Shown in pieces: positions 7,424-14,786 of a stretch of 14,786 nt of DNA. The notes under the pieces are model-generated. The model did not search any database, was not told where the DNA came from, and saw only the letters and a program-made list of their open reading frames with translations. The translations under genes were made by a program, and so were the position numbers. Origin of the DNA: Eimeria necatrix (lineage: Eukaryota; Apicomplexa; Conoidasida; Eucoccidiorida; Eimeriidae); assembly GCF_000499385.1 (NCBI RefSeq), contig NW_013654180.1, positions 20,001 through 34,786 of the forward strand, in the 5' to 3' direction. Position 1 is the stretch's first letter. Each line of letters begins with the position of its first letter.

Positions 7424-7611
7424 TGGCGGAGCTGTGGGCGGAAGCAGTTGTGGGGCAGCTGGTGCCCTTCGTGAGCTGCGGAGACACCCGAGAAATGGAC
7501 GCCGACCGAAACTACTTGCTGCCGAGGTGTACGTACACCCCGCGGCCGCCGCTGCAGCCGCCGACGCACCCGGCCTACGAAGTGGCGCTGCGGCGGAAAA
7601 GGGGGATTTAA
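6319..7611 (+). CDS. Trm7/FTSJ1-type tRNA 2'-O-methyltransferase with poly-Gln insertions
   Basis: Predicted 430-residue RrmJ/FtsJ-fold enzyme. The family transfers a methyl group from S-adenosylmethionine to the ribose 2'-OH of tRNA anticodon-loop nucleotides 32 and 34, in the cytosol and with partner proteins in yeast and human. Seen here: N-terminus MGRISRDRRDIYYRRAKEEG then RARSAYK with catalytic K28 (same number as in yeast Trm7); SAM-binding DLCAAPGSW at 95-103; VDLQEMSPLEGV; CDGAPDVTG with D212; VAKVFR with K252; SSSSEAFLVC with E287. These complete the K-D-K-E tetrad. The Trm7-specific tail PFVSCGDTREMDADRNYLL (from 383) and QPPTHPAYEVAL follow. Family members are about 310-330 residues. 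The excess is four Gln tracts (before the SAM motif, before VDLQ, and two before the tail) plus an Ala run. The start at 6319 is chosen because the conserved family N-terminus begins there, with A at -3 and G at +4. The frame is also open back to 6004. No intron is needed. An RrmJ-type rRNA enzyme is less likely given the tail. Confidence 0.93.
7527..7538. repeat. Dispersed palindrome inside the methyltransferase gene
   Basis: Exact GTGTACGTACAC, read in frame as part of Arg-Cys-Thr-Tyr-Thr-Pro between the conserved DADRNYLL and QPPTHPAYEVAL blocks of the Trm7-like tail. The frame is intact on both sides, so the element is tolerated as coding sequence at a linker-like point. Confidence 0.75.
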
Positions 7612-7700
7612 TTGCAGAATTAAATTAATTTAATTAATTTAATTAATTTAATTAATTTAATTATTTATTTATTCATTTATTTCATTTAATTTAAGCCTTC
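7612..7700. repeat. TTAATTAA-type array after the methyltransferase stop
   Basis: Directly after the TAA stop come about five tandem copies of the 9-bp phase TTAATTTAA/AATTAATTT, then TTTATTCAT-like sequence to about 7700. The words are self-complementary. Probably 3' untranslated or intergenic. Similar sequence occurs at 560-640. Confidence 0.8.
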
Positions 7701-7942
7701 TGCTTCCTCCCAGCTCCCCTCGAGGCCTCCTCGCGTTTGCTGCAGCACAGCACGCGGCGGGCTGCTGCTGCAGTTGCTGCTGCTGCTGCTGCTGCTGCTG
7801 CAGCTGCTGCTGAAGTTCAGCTGAAAAGGACACTTTTGCTTCTTTCTGAGGTTTTGTTTTTCTTTTGTTTTTATTTCTTCAAAACATTTCTTCAATTTTG
7901 CTTTTTTTAGTGCAGCAGCAAACTCTTGAGATAAGCCACTCC
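7701..7942. other. Spacer with a CTG-strand repeat block
   Basis: Contains GCTGCTGCTG runs at about 7759-7811, the opposite strand sense to most CAG repeats in the window, and a T-rich stretch at 7845-7910. A minus-strand open frame of 69 codons covers it but has no recognised domain. It may be repeat only, or the end of an undetected minus-strand gene. Confidence 0.4.
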
Positions 7943-7963
7943 AAACCCTAAACCCTAAACCCT
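7943..7963. repeat. Three AAACCCT telomere-type units
   Basis: Exactly three tandem AAACCCT units. Together with the TTTAGGG run at 8171-8207 in opposite orientation they bracket the GGGGCCCC block. Confidence 0.9.
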
Positions 7964-7967
7964 CGGG

Positions 7968-8120
7968 ATGGTCCCCAGGGGGGCCCCTTTAGGGGCCCCC
8001 CTGGGGACCCCCAGGGGCCCCCAAAGGGGCCCCCCAGGGGCTCTTCAGGGGCCTCCAAAGGGGGGCCCCTCGGGGGCCCCTGTGGGGTTCATTAGGGGCC
8101 CCTTTGAGGCCCCTCTGAGG
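7968..8120. repeat. GGGGCCCC-rich block, longest copy
   Basis: Dense GGGGCCCC, CCCCAGGGG and AGGGGCCCC words over about 150 bp, strongly self-complementary, with runs of four to six G on both strands. It resembles 3558-3665. The + open frame covering it (Gly/Pro/Arg-rich) is a translation of the repeat. Confidence 0.85.
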
Positions 8121-8170
8121 CTTTTAAGAGGCTGCAGATTAGTTGAAGCTGATGAGCAGAAGACATCCCT

Positions 8171-8207
8171 AGGGTTTAGGGTTTAGGGTTTAGGGTTTAG
8201 GGTTTAG
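8171..8207. repeat. Interstitial TTTAGGG block, third
   Basis: Four complete TTTAGGG units at 8175-8202 with partial units on each side. Confidence 0.9.
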
Positions 8208-8303
8208 AAGTGTTTTCGTGGCTGCTGCTCAGCAGCTAGCCAGAGCTAGCGCTAGCTGCCTTAGACTGCTTTTGGGGTTTTAGCGGTTCCTTTAGGCGGA
8301 GAC

Positions 8304-8361
<58 letters not shown>
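8304..8361 (+). repeat. CAG microsatellite
   Basis: About 19 CAG/CAA units with a single CAA interruption near 8341. The minus-strand poly-Leu frame across it is considered a shadow. Confidence 0.9.
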
Positions 8362-8559
8362 AGGCCTGCAGCAGCCGACAGCAGCAAAGACGCCAAGAAG
8401 ACACAAAAGGACAGGCAAAAAGACCCACACACTATTGACACTCTGGAGCCACAAAGGGGCCCCTGCTGCTGTTAGTGTGGACTTTGGCTTTTTTGCTGCA
8501 GTGTTTGTGGGGTTGCTGCTGCATTGTCTTCTTTGTGCTGCAGCTTCTGAGGCTTGCTG
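8362..8559. other. Short spacer, nothing recognised
   Basis: Unique-looking sequence with one isolated AGGGGCCCC word near 8455, and scattered GCTGC words leading into the GCTAGC array. Confidence 0.4.
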
Positions 8560-8735
8560 CTGCAGCTGCAGCTAGCTGTGGCTTGCTGCAGCTAGCTGCG
8601 GCGAGCCGTGGCCAGTCACTACGGCTAGCTGTGGCTAGCCGTGGCTAGCTATGGCTAGCTGTGGCTAGCTGTGGCTAGCCCTAGCTAGCTGCGGCTACAC
8701 CGTGGCTAGCTGTGGCTAGCTGTGGTTAGCCGCAT
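8560..8735. repeat. GTGGCTAGCT decamer array
   Basis: Tandem and near-tandem copies of a 10-bp unit GTGGCTAGCT with variants (TATGGCTAGCT, CCGTGGCTAGC). It is densest at 8630-8735 and contains many GCTAGC palindromes. It shares the CTAG core with the array at 14186-14727 on the far side of the second long reading frame. Confidence 0.85.
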
Positions 8736-8766
8736 CACTTGGGGGCTGCAGTCCTGTGTGCTGCGG

Positions 8767-8767
<1 letters not shown>

Positions 8768-8804
<37 letters not shown>

Positions 8805-8976
8805 GTTGCCTTTGGCTGGGGGCTTGGGGCTCTGTGGCGCAGCGCGAAGGGAAGAAATGAATTAAATGACTTAAAATTTAAATTCTTTTGCTGCTCAGCA
8901 GCAAATAAAAGGAAAGAGGGTCTTTGCTGCTTGCGGGAAAGCCTGGTTCTCGAGGCCTGGGGCCCTGCGCCGTGAG

Positions 8977-9013
<37 letters not shown>

Positions 9014-9057
9014 CAGCAGCAGCAGCAGCAGCAGCAGCAGCGGCGGCGGCAGCAGCG
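8768..9057 (+). repeat. Two CAG blocks separated by unique sequence
   Basis: (CAG)12 at about 8768-8803, and an interrupted array at 8978-9057 with CAT, CGG and GCAGCGG interruptions. The 170 bp between them is mixed sequence with no recognised gene. Confidence 0.85.
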
Positions 9058-9169
9058 GCTGGAGCGGAGGGCCGCCGCGGGGAAAGGGGGCGGGAGTTAA
9101 TTTACAAATTCGGAAAAGTGGAAATAAAGTGATGAAGTCATTGTCGGGCAATGAATTGCTGCAGCAGTG

Positions 9170-9189
9170 TGAGGTGTACGTACACCTCA
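9170..9189. repeat. 20-bp extended form of the dispersed palindrome
   Basis: TGAGGTGTACGTACACCTCA is a perfect 20-bp inverted repeat around the GTGTACGTACAC core at 9174-9185. It is the most extended copy in the window. Confidence 0.8.
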
Positions 9190-9319
9190 GGGCTCAGAGC
9201 GGGTCCGTGCTCGGGCTGCGCCCGCGAAAGCGCCCCCAGGCGCCGTTTTCGGAGCTTTAAAAGGCCAGTTGCAGAAATAAATGAATTAAAAAAGTAATGA
9301 AAGAAGAAGTTGCGCGAAA

Positions 9320-9331
9320 TTCCCGCGGGAA
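9320..9331. repeat. TTCCCGCGGGAA palindrome
   Basis: Perfect 12-bp inverted repeat located 7 bp before the next GTGTACGTACAC copy. It resembles E2F-type sites of other eukaryotes, but apicomplexan use of such sites is not established, so no function is assigned. Confidence 0.5.
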
Positions 9332-9338
9332 AGCTGCG

Positions 9339-9350
9339 GTGTACGTACAC
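9339..9350. repeat. Dispersed palindrome GTGTACGTACAC
   Basis: Exact core with outer G and C, 165 bp after the core at 9174. Confidence 0.75.
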
Positions 9351-9546
9351 CTGGTCTCGAGCCGCTGCCGACCCGCAGTGTCTTGCTGCTGCCGGCCTGC
9401 TGCTGGCTGCCGGCGCGGGGGCCCCTGGGGGCCCCCCTGGACTCAAAAGAATGCCTTTTTAAATGGGATTCATATGTTTTGGGAATTATTTGAACTTTAA
9501 TGTGCAAGATCCCTCAGCAGGAGGGCCAGGAGCAGCTGGCGGGCGC

Positions 9547-9547
<1 letters not shown>

Positions 9548-9574
<27 letters not shown>
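9548..9574 (-). repeat. (CTG)9 block, minus-strand CAG
   Basis: Nine perfect CTG units. On the minus strand this reads as nine Gln in an open frame covering 9497-9871 whose flanks look protein-like (for example AFQGLIQKAAIRGRG), so it may mark a minus-strand exon. No family is recognised. Confidence 0.6.
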
Positions 9575-9578
<4 letters not shown>

Positions 9579-9760
9579 ACGAGACGCAGCTCCCGCGGCT
9601 CCCACGCCCCTGTCTTTCTGCTGCCTCTTCCCCTAATTGCTGCTTTTTGAATTAGTCCCTGAAAAGCTTGCTGCTGTCTTTGGGGGGCCTCACTGACACG
9701 GCTGCTGTTGCTGCTGCGCGCGCTGCTGCTCGCGTGCTCTGGGCTGCCGAGCAGCAGCGC

Positions 9761-9920
9761 CAGCAGCAGCAGCAGCAGCAGCTGCTGCTGCAGCAGCAGC
9801 AGCACGCCTTTTGAATGAATTTGAAACCAAACGCAATTGCTGCCACATACAAAACAAGGCCCCAACTTCATCTGCCCTTCCCGGCTAGCTGCTGCTCCTG
9901 CGGTGCCGCCCCAGTGCTCT

Positions 9921-9959
<39 letters not shown>

Positions 9960-10050
9960 GAGTGACCAATAACGAAGTAGCTAGCCAAGGTCTGCTCTCC
10001 AAAGAGGCAGCAGCACCGAGCTTCATCCTGCGAGTTCATTGCAGCTTTAT

Positions 10051-10088
<38 letters not shown>

Positions 10089-10268
10089 GCAGCAGCAGCA
10101 GCAGCAGGAAAAGGCAAAACGACGTCTCTATGCTGGCAGCACCAGCAGCAGCAGCAGCAACAGTTTTGGCGACAGCAGCCGCAGCGCCAGGCGTAACAAC
10201 GGTTACCGTAGTGAGGCGGAGCCAGTGCTGCTCTGCGGCAAGCAGCAGCAGCAGCAGCAGCAGCAGCC

Positions 10269-10301
<33 letters not shown>
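9761..10301 (+). repeat. Cluster of CAG blocks upstream of the long Gln-rich frame
   Basis: CAG and CTG runs switch strand at 9761-9803. (CAG)11 lies at 9924-9956, an interrupted array at 10051-10107, and further arrays at about 10242-10301. The last reads into the ATG at 10302. Two other + frames (9815-10354 and 10039-10584) are open across this region, so the true 5' end of the downstream gene could lie here through splicing. Confidence 0.8.
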
Positions 10302-10302
<1 letters not shown>

Positions 10303-10403
10303 TGCATCTCCTCACAGTGCTTGCGCCGCTTGCCAAGGCGGAGGGCCCGCCTAGCGGTTTGCCGGGGTCGTCCGCAGCAGCAGCGACGCCTCGTTCCGCG
10401 GCG

Positions 10404-10455
<52 letters not shown>

Positions 10456-10631
10456 AAGCCTCCCCCCCGCTGCACGCGCTGCTGCCCCCCTCCCCTGCAG
10501 CAACAGCCTACGCACACTCCGACACTTCCACGCAGCCCGAGAGGTCTTCTTTGCTGTCGCCGAGTCCTTTGCTGCTGCCGCTGACTCCGGGGGGCCCCTG
10601 CAGCAGCCTGTGGTCGGGGGCCCCCTCCCCC

Positions 10632-10668
<37 letters not shown>

Positions 10669-10773
10669 TGCAGCAGCAGCTGCTGCTGCACAAGCAGCAG
10701 CCGTGGGACTGGAACGCGTACGCCAGAGGCCTCCCTTCGCTCCTCGCAGGGCCCGAGGCCCTGCAGGTGACGG

Positions 10774-10818
<45 letters not shown>

Positions 10819-11197
10819 TGGCTCTCGGCAATGACGCAGACACTCCTGCTGCTGCTGCAGCAGCAGCAGCAGGTGGCGCTTCTGCTGCTGCTGGAAGAGT
10901 GCCGCCGAGTCCTGCTGCTCCTTGCCTCCTTCACACCACCCAGGTGCTTCCTGCTGCTGCTGCTGCTGCTGCGGAGAAGGCCTTTTGGCCCCTCAGCAGC
11001 AGCAGCAGCATAACGACGCATGCAAGCTGCAGCAGCTTAGCCACACTTGCAAGCAGCAGCAGCAACAGAAGCTACCCCTGCCTGGCTTCTAGCAGCAGCA
11101 TTGTATCCCTTCCTGCTGTGGAGCCGCTCTTGCAGCAGCAGCAGCAGCAGCGCTTGCTGCAGCAGCAGCACGACTCTCTGCAGCAGCTCCAAGAGCC

Positions 11198-11230
<33 letters not shown>

Positions 11231-11362
11231 CATTCATGAACTTGTGATGAAGCAACGCAGTGAGTTTCTTCGAGGGTTGGATGGGGCCAAAGGGTCACCA
11301 CGGCAGCGGCTGCAGGCTCAGCAGGAGCAGCAGCAGGAGCAGCAGCAACGCCAGATCCAGCT

Positions 11363-11413
<51 letters not shown>

Positions 11414-11530
11414 GCGAAAGGAGCAAAGCTTCCAGACACAAGAGGTTTGCAGCTGCAGCCCCGTCTCAGCAGCGCAGCAAACTCGCCGGCCTCCGTGGCT
11501 GCGGCGGCACCCGAGGCCTGCGGCCCCGGG

Positions 11531-11582
<52 letters not shown>

Positions 11583-11824
11583 CACCAGCAGCACGGTCCG
11601 CAGCCTCAGCAGCAGGACTCGGACCAGCAGCAGCAGGAGCAGCAGCAGCAGCAGCGAGAAGCTGCACAGGTGTCGGAGTCGCAGCAGCAGAAGCAGCAGC
11701 AGCAGCAGCAGCAGCAAGCTGCTTTTCTTTGGGGACGGGTGCTGCAGCAGCGGCGCTGCCAGTCTTGGATAGATCATCGCATGCAGCCTGCGGGGCTTCT
11801 TCCCCCCAGCAGCAGCATTTTGCC

Positions 11825-11857
<33 letters not shown>

Positions 11858-12007
11858 GGTGCGAGCAGCATCGGAGTCTCCTGTTCTGCTGCAGCAGCAG
11901 CAACCAATGCAACAGCAGCAGCAGCAGCAGCACCGTTCAGCCCCCATCGCGGTGCACCTTGACGGGGCTGGGTCCTGCTGCAGTAGCTCGTACAACAGCA
12001 GCTGCAT

Positions 12008-12048
<41 letters not shown>

Positions 12049-12127
12049 GCCAGGGAATATTACCTCAAGAGGATCCCTGTGGCATGCACGAGGCCCTCAT
12101 AACTGACCTGGGCCACGGCTGTTTGCT

Positions 12128-12160
<33 letters not shown>

Positions 12161-12277
12161 GCCGCTGCTGCCTTGTGAAAGCTGTTTTTGCACTATGGCT
12201 GCCCAGCAAGAGCAGCAGCAGCAGACGCAGCAGCAGCAGCAATGCTCTTGTAGTGGCTGCTGCCCCAAAGAGAAACC

Positions 12278-12311
<34 letters not shown>

Positions 12312-12639
12312 GTGGCGCTCATGAGCTGGCCCTCGCAGGTGTGCTCCTTGGCCGCTGAAGGAGCAGCAGCAGCAGCAGCTGCTGCTGCTGCTGCCACAGT
12401 GGGCTCCGCCTTTGCTGCGCCTGAGTCAGGCTGCTGCTCCTGCTGCCCGGGCTTGTCTGTTGCAGCAGCAGGAGCAGCAGCAGGAGCAGCAGCAGGAGCA
12501 GCAGCAGGGCCAGAGCAGCTCATGGTGCTGCAGTATAAAGACATGCTGAGGCAGCAAGGCCGCATCATAAGGGAGCAGCAAGAACGCATACTGCAGCAGC
12601 AGCAGCAGGACTGGCTGTTGCAGCAGCGCGTGGCTTTGC

Positions 12640-12670
<31 letters not shown>

Positions 12671-12756
12671 AAGTCAGGAAGCTTCTTGCGGACGCAGCTT
12701 CTCAGGGAGAGTGAGCGAAGCCCATCTTCGCGGCTGCCACAGCTGCAGCAACGTGG

Positions 12757-12792
<36 letters not shown>

Positions 12793-13599
12793 TCAGAGGT
12801 TTCTGCTGCAGCAGCGACTGCTGCTCCGGTGCTTCCGAACCGCTGCAGCAAGCGGCTGCCTACGGCGGCAGCTGCAGCAGCGAGGACGTGAGCCACGCCA
12901 GACCAGCAGCAGCGGCAGCAGCTGCTGCTGCAGCAGCAACTTGTCCGATCCCCTTCAGCAGCGATACGCCTGCTGCAGCAGCAGCGACTGCAGCAGAAGC
13001 AGCACCGGCGAATGCCCGAGAAGCTGCAAGAGCAGCAGCAGCAGCAGCAGCAAAGGAGCGCGTGCGGGGCCAGCGCAGCAGCCGGCAGCGCAGCAGCAAC
13101 GACAGCAGCAGCAGCAGCAGCAGCGAAGAAAACAGCCTTTGCTGCTGCCAGCAGCAGCCCTGCTGCTGCCAAGAAGAGCTGTGGCTCTCGCAAGCGCTTG
13201 GCCGCGGCATAGCGGGGCGGCGGCGGTGGCAGCGGCGGCTGCGGGGCTGCAGCAGCAGAAGCAGCAGCAGCAGCAGCAGCAGCAGCCGCAGCAGCAGCAG
13301 CTGGGCGAAGCGGGAAGCGTCGCCGGGCGCTGCGGGCTGCGGGCGGGGCCGCGACAGCAGCAGCAGCAGCAGCAGCGGCAGCAGCAGCAAGAAGCCCTGC
13401 AGCAGCAAACTCCAGCTCAAACAAATTTCCAAAAAAGATATTTATTTATCTCCTTCTGTTCAAAGATGCTTAAAGACAAGACTCAAAGTTCGGCAGCAAG
13501 CTCTCGTGGGCTGTCTGCAGATGCGGGCCTCATTTTTGGAGGGGGCGGACAGGGCGCTGCAGCGCGAGCTGCAGCAGCAGCAGCAGCAGCACGCACCCC

Positions 13600-13653
<54 letters not shown>

Positions 13654-13769
13654 CTGCCAACGCCCTGGACCTCCAGGCGTGGCTGCTGAGGGCGCAGCAG
13701 TGCTGCGAAGCTGAGGAAGCAGCACTTCGAGGAATGCTGGCGAAGCAGCAGGAGCGGCGGCTCCGCTGA
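10302..13769 (+). CDS. Gln/Ala/Ser-rich protein of unknown function
   Basis: Single open frame of 1155 residues, family not recognised. Long poly-Gln tracts dominate, with poly-Ala at 36-51 and poly-Ser tracts. CAG-type repeats lack stops in every frame, so length alone is weak evidence. Support comes from the preference for the Gln frame and from non-repetitive islands that stay open: HIHELVMKQRSEFLRGLDG (from 310); a charged helical stretch from M741 (LQYKDMLRQQGRIIREQQER) that could form a coiled coil; a basic helix-like stretch from about 1044 (KDIYLSPSVQRCLKTRL) encoded by AT-rich DNA; and a C-terminal ALDLQAWLLRAQQCCEAEEA stretch. No signal peptide, transmembrane segment or catalytic motif is evident. 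The ATG at 10302 is only the first in frame after stops at 10209 and 10212, and an upstream exon is possible. Reverse-strand frames are repeat shadows. Confidence 0.55.
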
Positions 13770-13784
13770 CTTCCTGCTGCAGCC

Positions 13785-13823
<39 letters not shown>

Positions 13824-14185
13824 GGAGAAGCAGCAGCAGCGACTGCCGCCGCCGAAGCACTAAATTCTGGTTGTCAAGCTCTCCTCCGTTTTCCAAGCTG
13901 CCGCTGCGACCACAGCGACGCAGCTGCAGCAGCAGCAGCAGCAGGACCCGCTCTTGCTGCTGCTGCTGCTGCTGCAGCGGCTCACAGAAACAGCCGCAGC
14001 AAATCAAATCTGTGTCCTTTTCTCTGCGTGCCGCCAAGGCTTTAATGCATTTAAAGCAACTAAAGTTGCCCGCAGTTTGCAGGCGGGGCCAATAGGCAAA
14101 TAAAGCAGCAACAGCGCAGCAGCAGCAGCGCAGCAGCAGCAGCGCAGCAGCAGCAGCAGCACTGCAGCGCAGCACAAGTTGGTCG
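13770..14185. other. Downstream region with CAG repeats
   Basis: CAG block at 13786-13822, a further CAG run at 13925-13943, a CTG run at 13956-13976, and at 14114-14160 a higher-order repeat in which GCGCAGCAGCAGCA recurs every 14 bp. AATAAA occurs at about 14098 as a possible poly(A)-type signal, which is weak evidence alone. No gene is recognised. Confidence 0.55.
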
Positions 14186-14727
14186 TAGCTAGCTACTCCC
14201 TCTAGCTACTCCCACACATTAGAAGTTCAGCTAGCTGAAACGCTTCGGCCCAAACAGCTCGCCACCATAGAAAGGCTGCGCGAGCTGCTAGCCAGTTAGC
14301 TAACTGGCAGCTAGCTAGCTAGCTAGCTAGCTAGCTAGCTAGCTAGCTTGATAGCTAGCTGGCTACCTAACTGGCTAGCCAGCCACCTAGCTGGCTAGCA
14401 GACTGGCTAGCCAGCCACCTAGCTGGCTAGCAGACTAGCTGATTGGCGAGCTAGCTGCTTGACTAGCCAGCCAACCAGCTAGCTAGCCAGCTAGCCATCA
14501 AGCCCGCTAGCCAGCCAGCTCGCTAGCCAGCTAGGTCGCCAGCTAGCTATCTAGCTAGCTAGCTCGCCAGCTAGCTATTTAGCCAGCTAGCTCGCCAGCT
14601 AGCTATCTACCCAGCTAGCTCGCCCGCTGGCCAGCCAGCTCGCCAGGCAGCCAACCAGCCGGCTAGCTAACTAGCCAGCTAGCTAGCTAACCAACTAGCC
14701 AGCCAGCTAGCTAGCTAGCTAGCTAGC
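14186..14727. repeat. CTAG/AGCT-rich satellite-like array
   Basis: About 540 bp made of AGCTAGCT, GCCAGCTAGC and GGCTAGCC words. It contains (AGCT)10 at 14309-14348, a perfect two-copy 32-bp tandem repeat at 14371-14434, and a 28-bp tandem repeat whose TCGCC(C/A) words start at 14536, 14564, 14592 and 14620. Almost every segment is self-complementary. No coding sequence is seen. Confidence 0.9.
14291..14308. repeat. 18-bp perfect palindrome next to (AGCT)10
   Basis: GCCAGTTAGCTAACTGGC is its own reverse complement and abuts the (AGCT)10 run. Confidence 0.85.
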
Positions 14728-14786
14728 GACTCAGAGGTAGAGGGAAGAAGAGAAGACAGTGCCGCGGCGGAGCTGGCGAATGGCAG
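14728..14786. other. Window end, unassigned
   Basis: Purine-rich then GC-rich unique sequence after the CTAG array. Too short to assign. Confidence 0.3.

Larger units (their letters stand above)
9058..9547. other. Gene-free spacer carrying two palindromes and a GGGGCCCC patch
   Basis: No recognised gene. Holds the palindromes at 9170-9189 and 9339-9350, a TTCCCGCGGGAA palindrome at 9320-9331, and GGGGCCCC words at 9417-9440. AT-rich at 9265-9310. Confidence 0.5.

Noticed and set aside
6127..7569. Long minus-strand frames across the methyltransferase gene (poly-Leu, poly-Cys)
   Set aside because: Antisense translations of CAG repeats, which lack stops in all frames. The + strand carries clear conserved motifs.
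10203..13432. Several minus-strand and other-frame + reading frames across the Gln-rich region
   Set aside because: Composed almost wholly of Ala, Leu, Cys or Ser runs from the same repeats, without coherent non-repeat islands.

Overview
The window looks like nuclear DNA of a coccidian apicomplexan, most likely an Eimeria species. Three things point there: very dense CAG trinucleotide repeats running through both non-coding DNA and reading frames (poly-Gln, poly-Ala and poly-Ser tracts), many blocks of the telomere-type heptamer TTTAGGG/CCCTAAA away from any clean chromosome end, and a eukaryotic gene interrupted by poly-Gln. This matches the repeat-rich segments described for Eimeria tenella chromosome 1. 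The species is inferred, not read directly.

Layout. 1-186 is degenerate CCCTAAA repeat. 187-5433 is almost gene-free: an AT-rich stretch, a 42-bp minisatellite built on TACACC (931-1260), TTTA and CAG microsatellites, a long purine-rich minisatellite (1740-2290), a GGGGCCCC block, a TGCA tetranucleotide array, a nested telomere-unit hairpin (4969-5021) and two TTTAGGG blocks. 5434-6318 is a pyrimidine-rich leader that ends in a CTG/CAG palindrome and (CAG)18. 6319-7611 holds the one gene recognised with confidence: a Trm7/FTSJ1-type tRNA 2'-O-methyltransferase, intronless here, with all four K-D-K-E catalytic residues and four poly-Gln tracts between conserved blocks. 7612-10301 is again repeat DNA (TTAATTAA array, CCCTAAA, GGGGCCCC, TTTAGGG, GCTAGC array, CAG blocks). 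10302-13769 is one long open frame for a Gln/Ala/Ser-rich protein of unknown function with a few non-repetitive helical islands. 13770-14786 is CAG repeat followed by a dense CTAG/AGCT array.

The most unusual signal is a dispersed 12-bp palindrome, GTGTACGTACAC. It has six exact copies and several one-arm variants, and its half-site is also the core of the minisatellite at 931-1260, where 15 TACACC-type cores sit at alternating 22/20-bp spacing. One copy is read in frame inside the methyltransferase gene. The two coding regions have no evident functional link. No RNA gene, transposase, CRISPR array or bacterial-type operon was seen.
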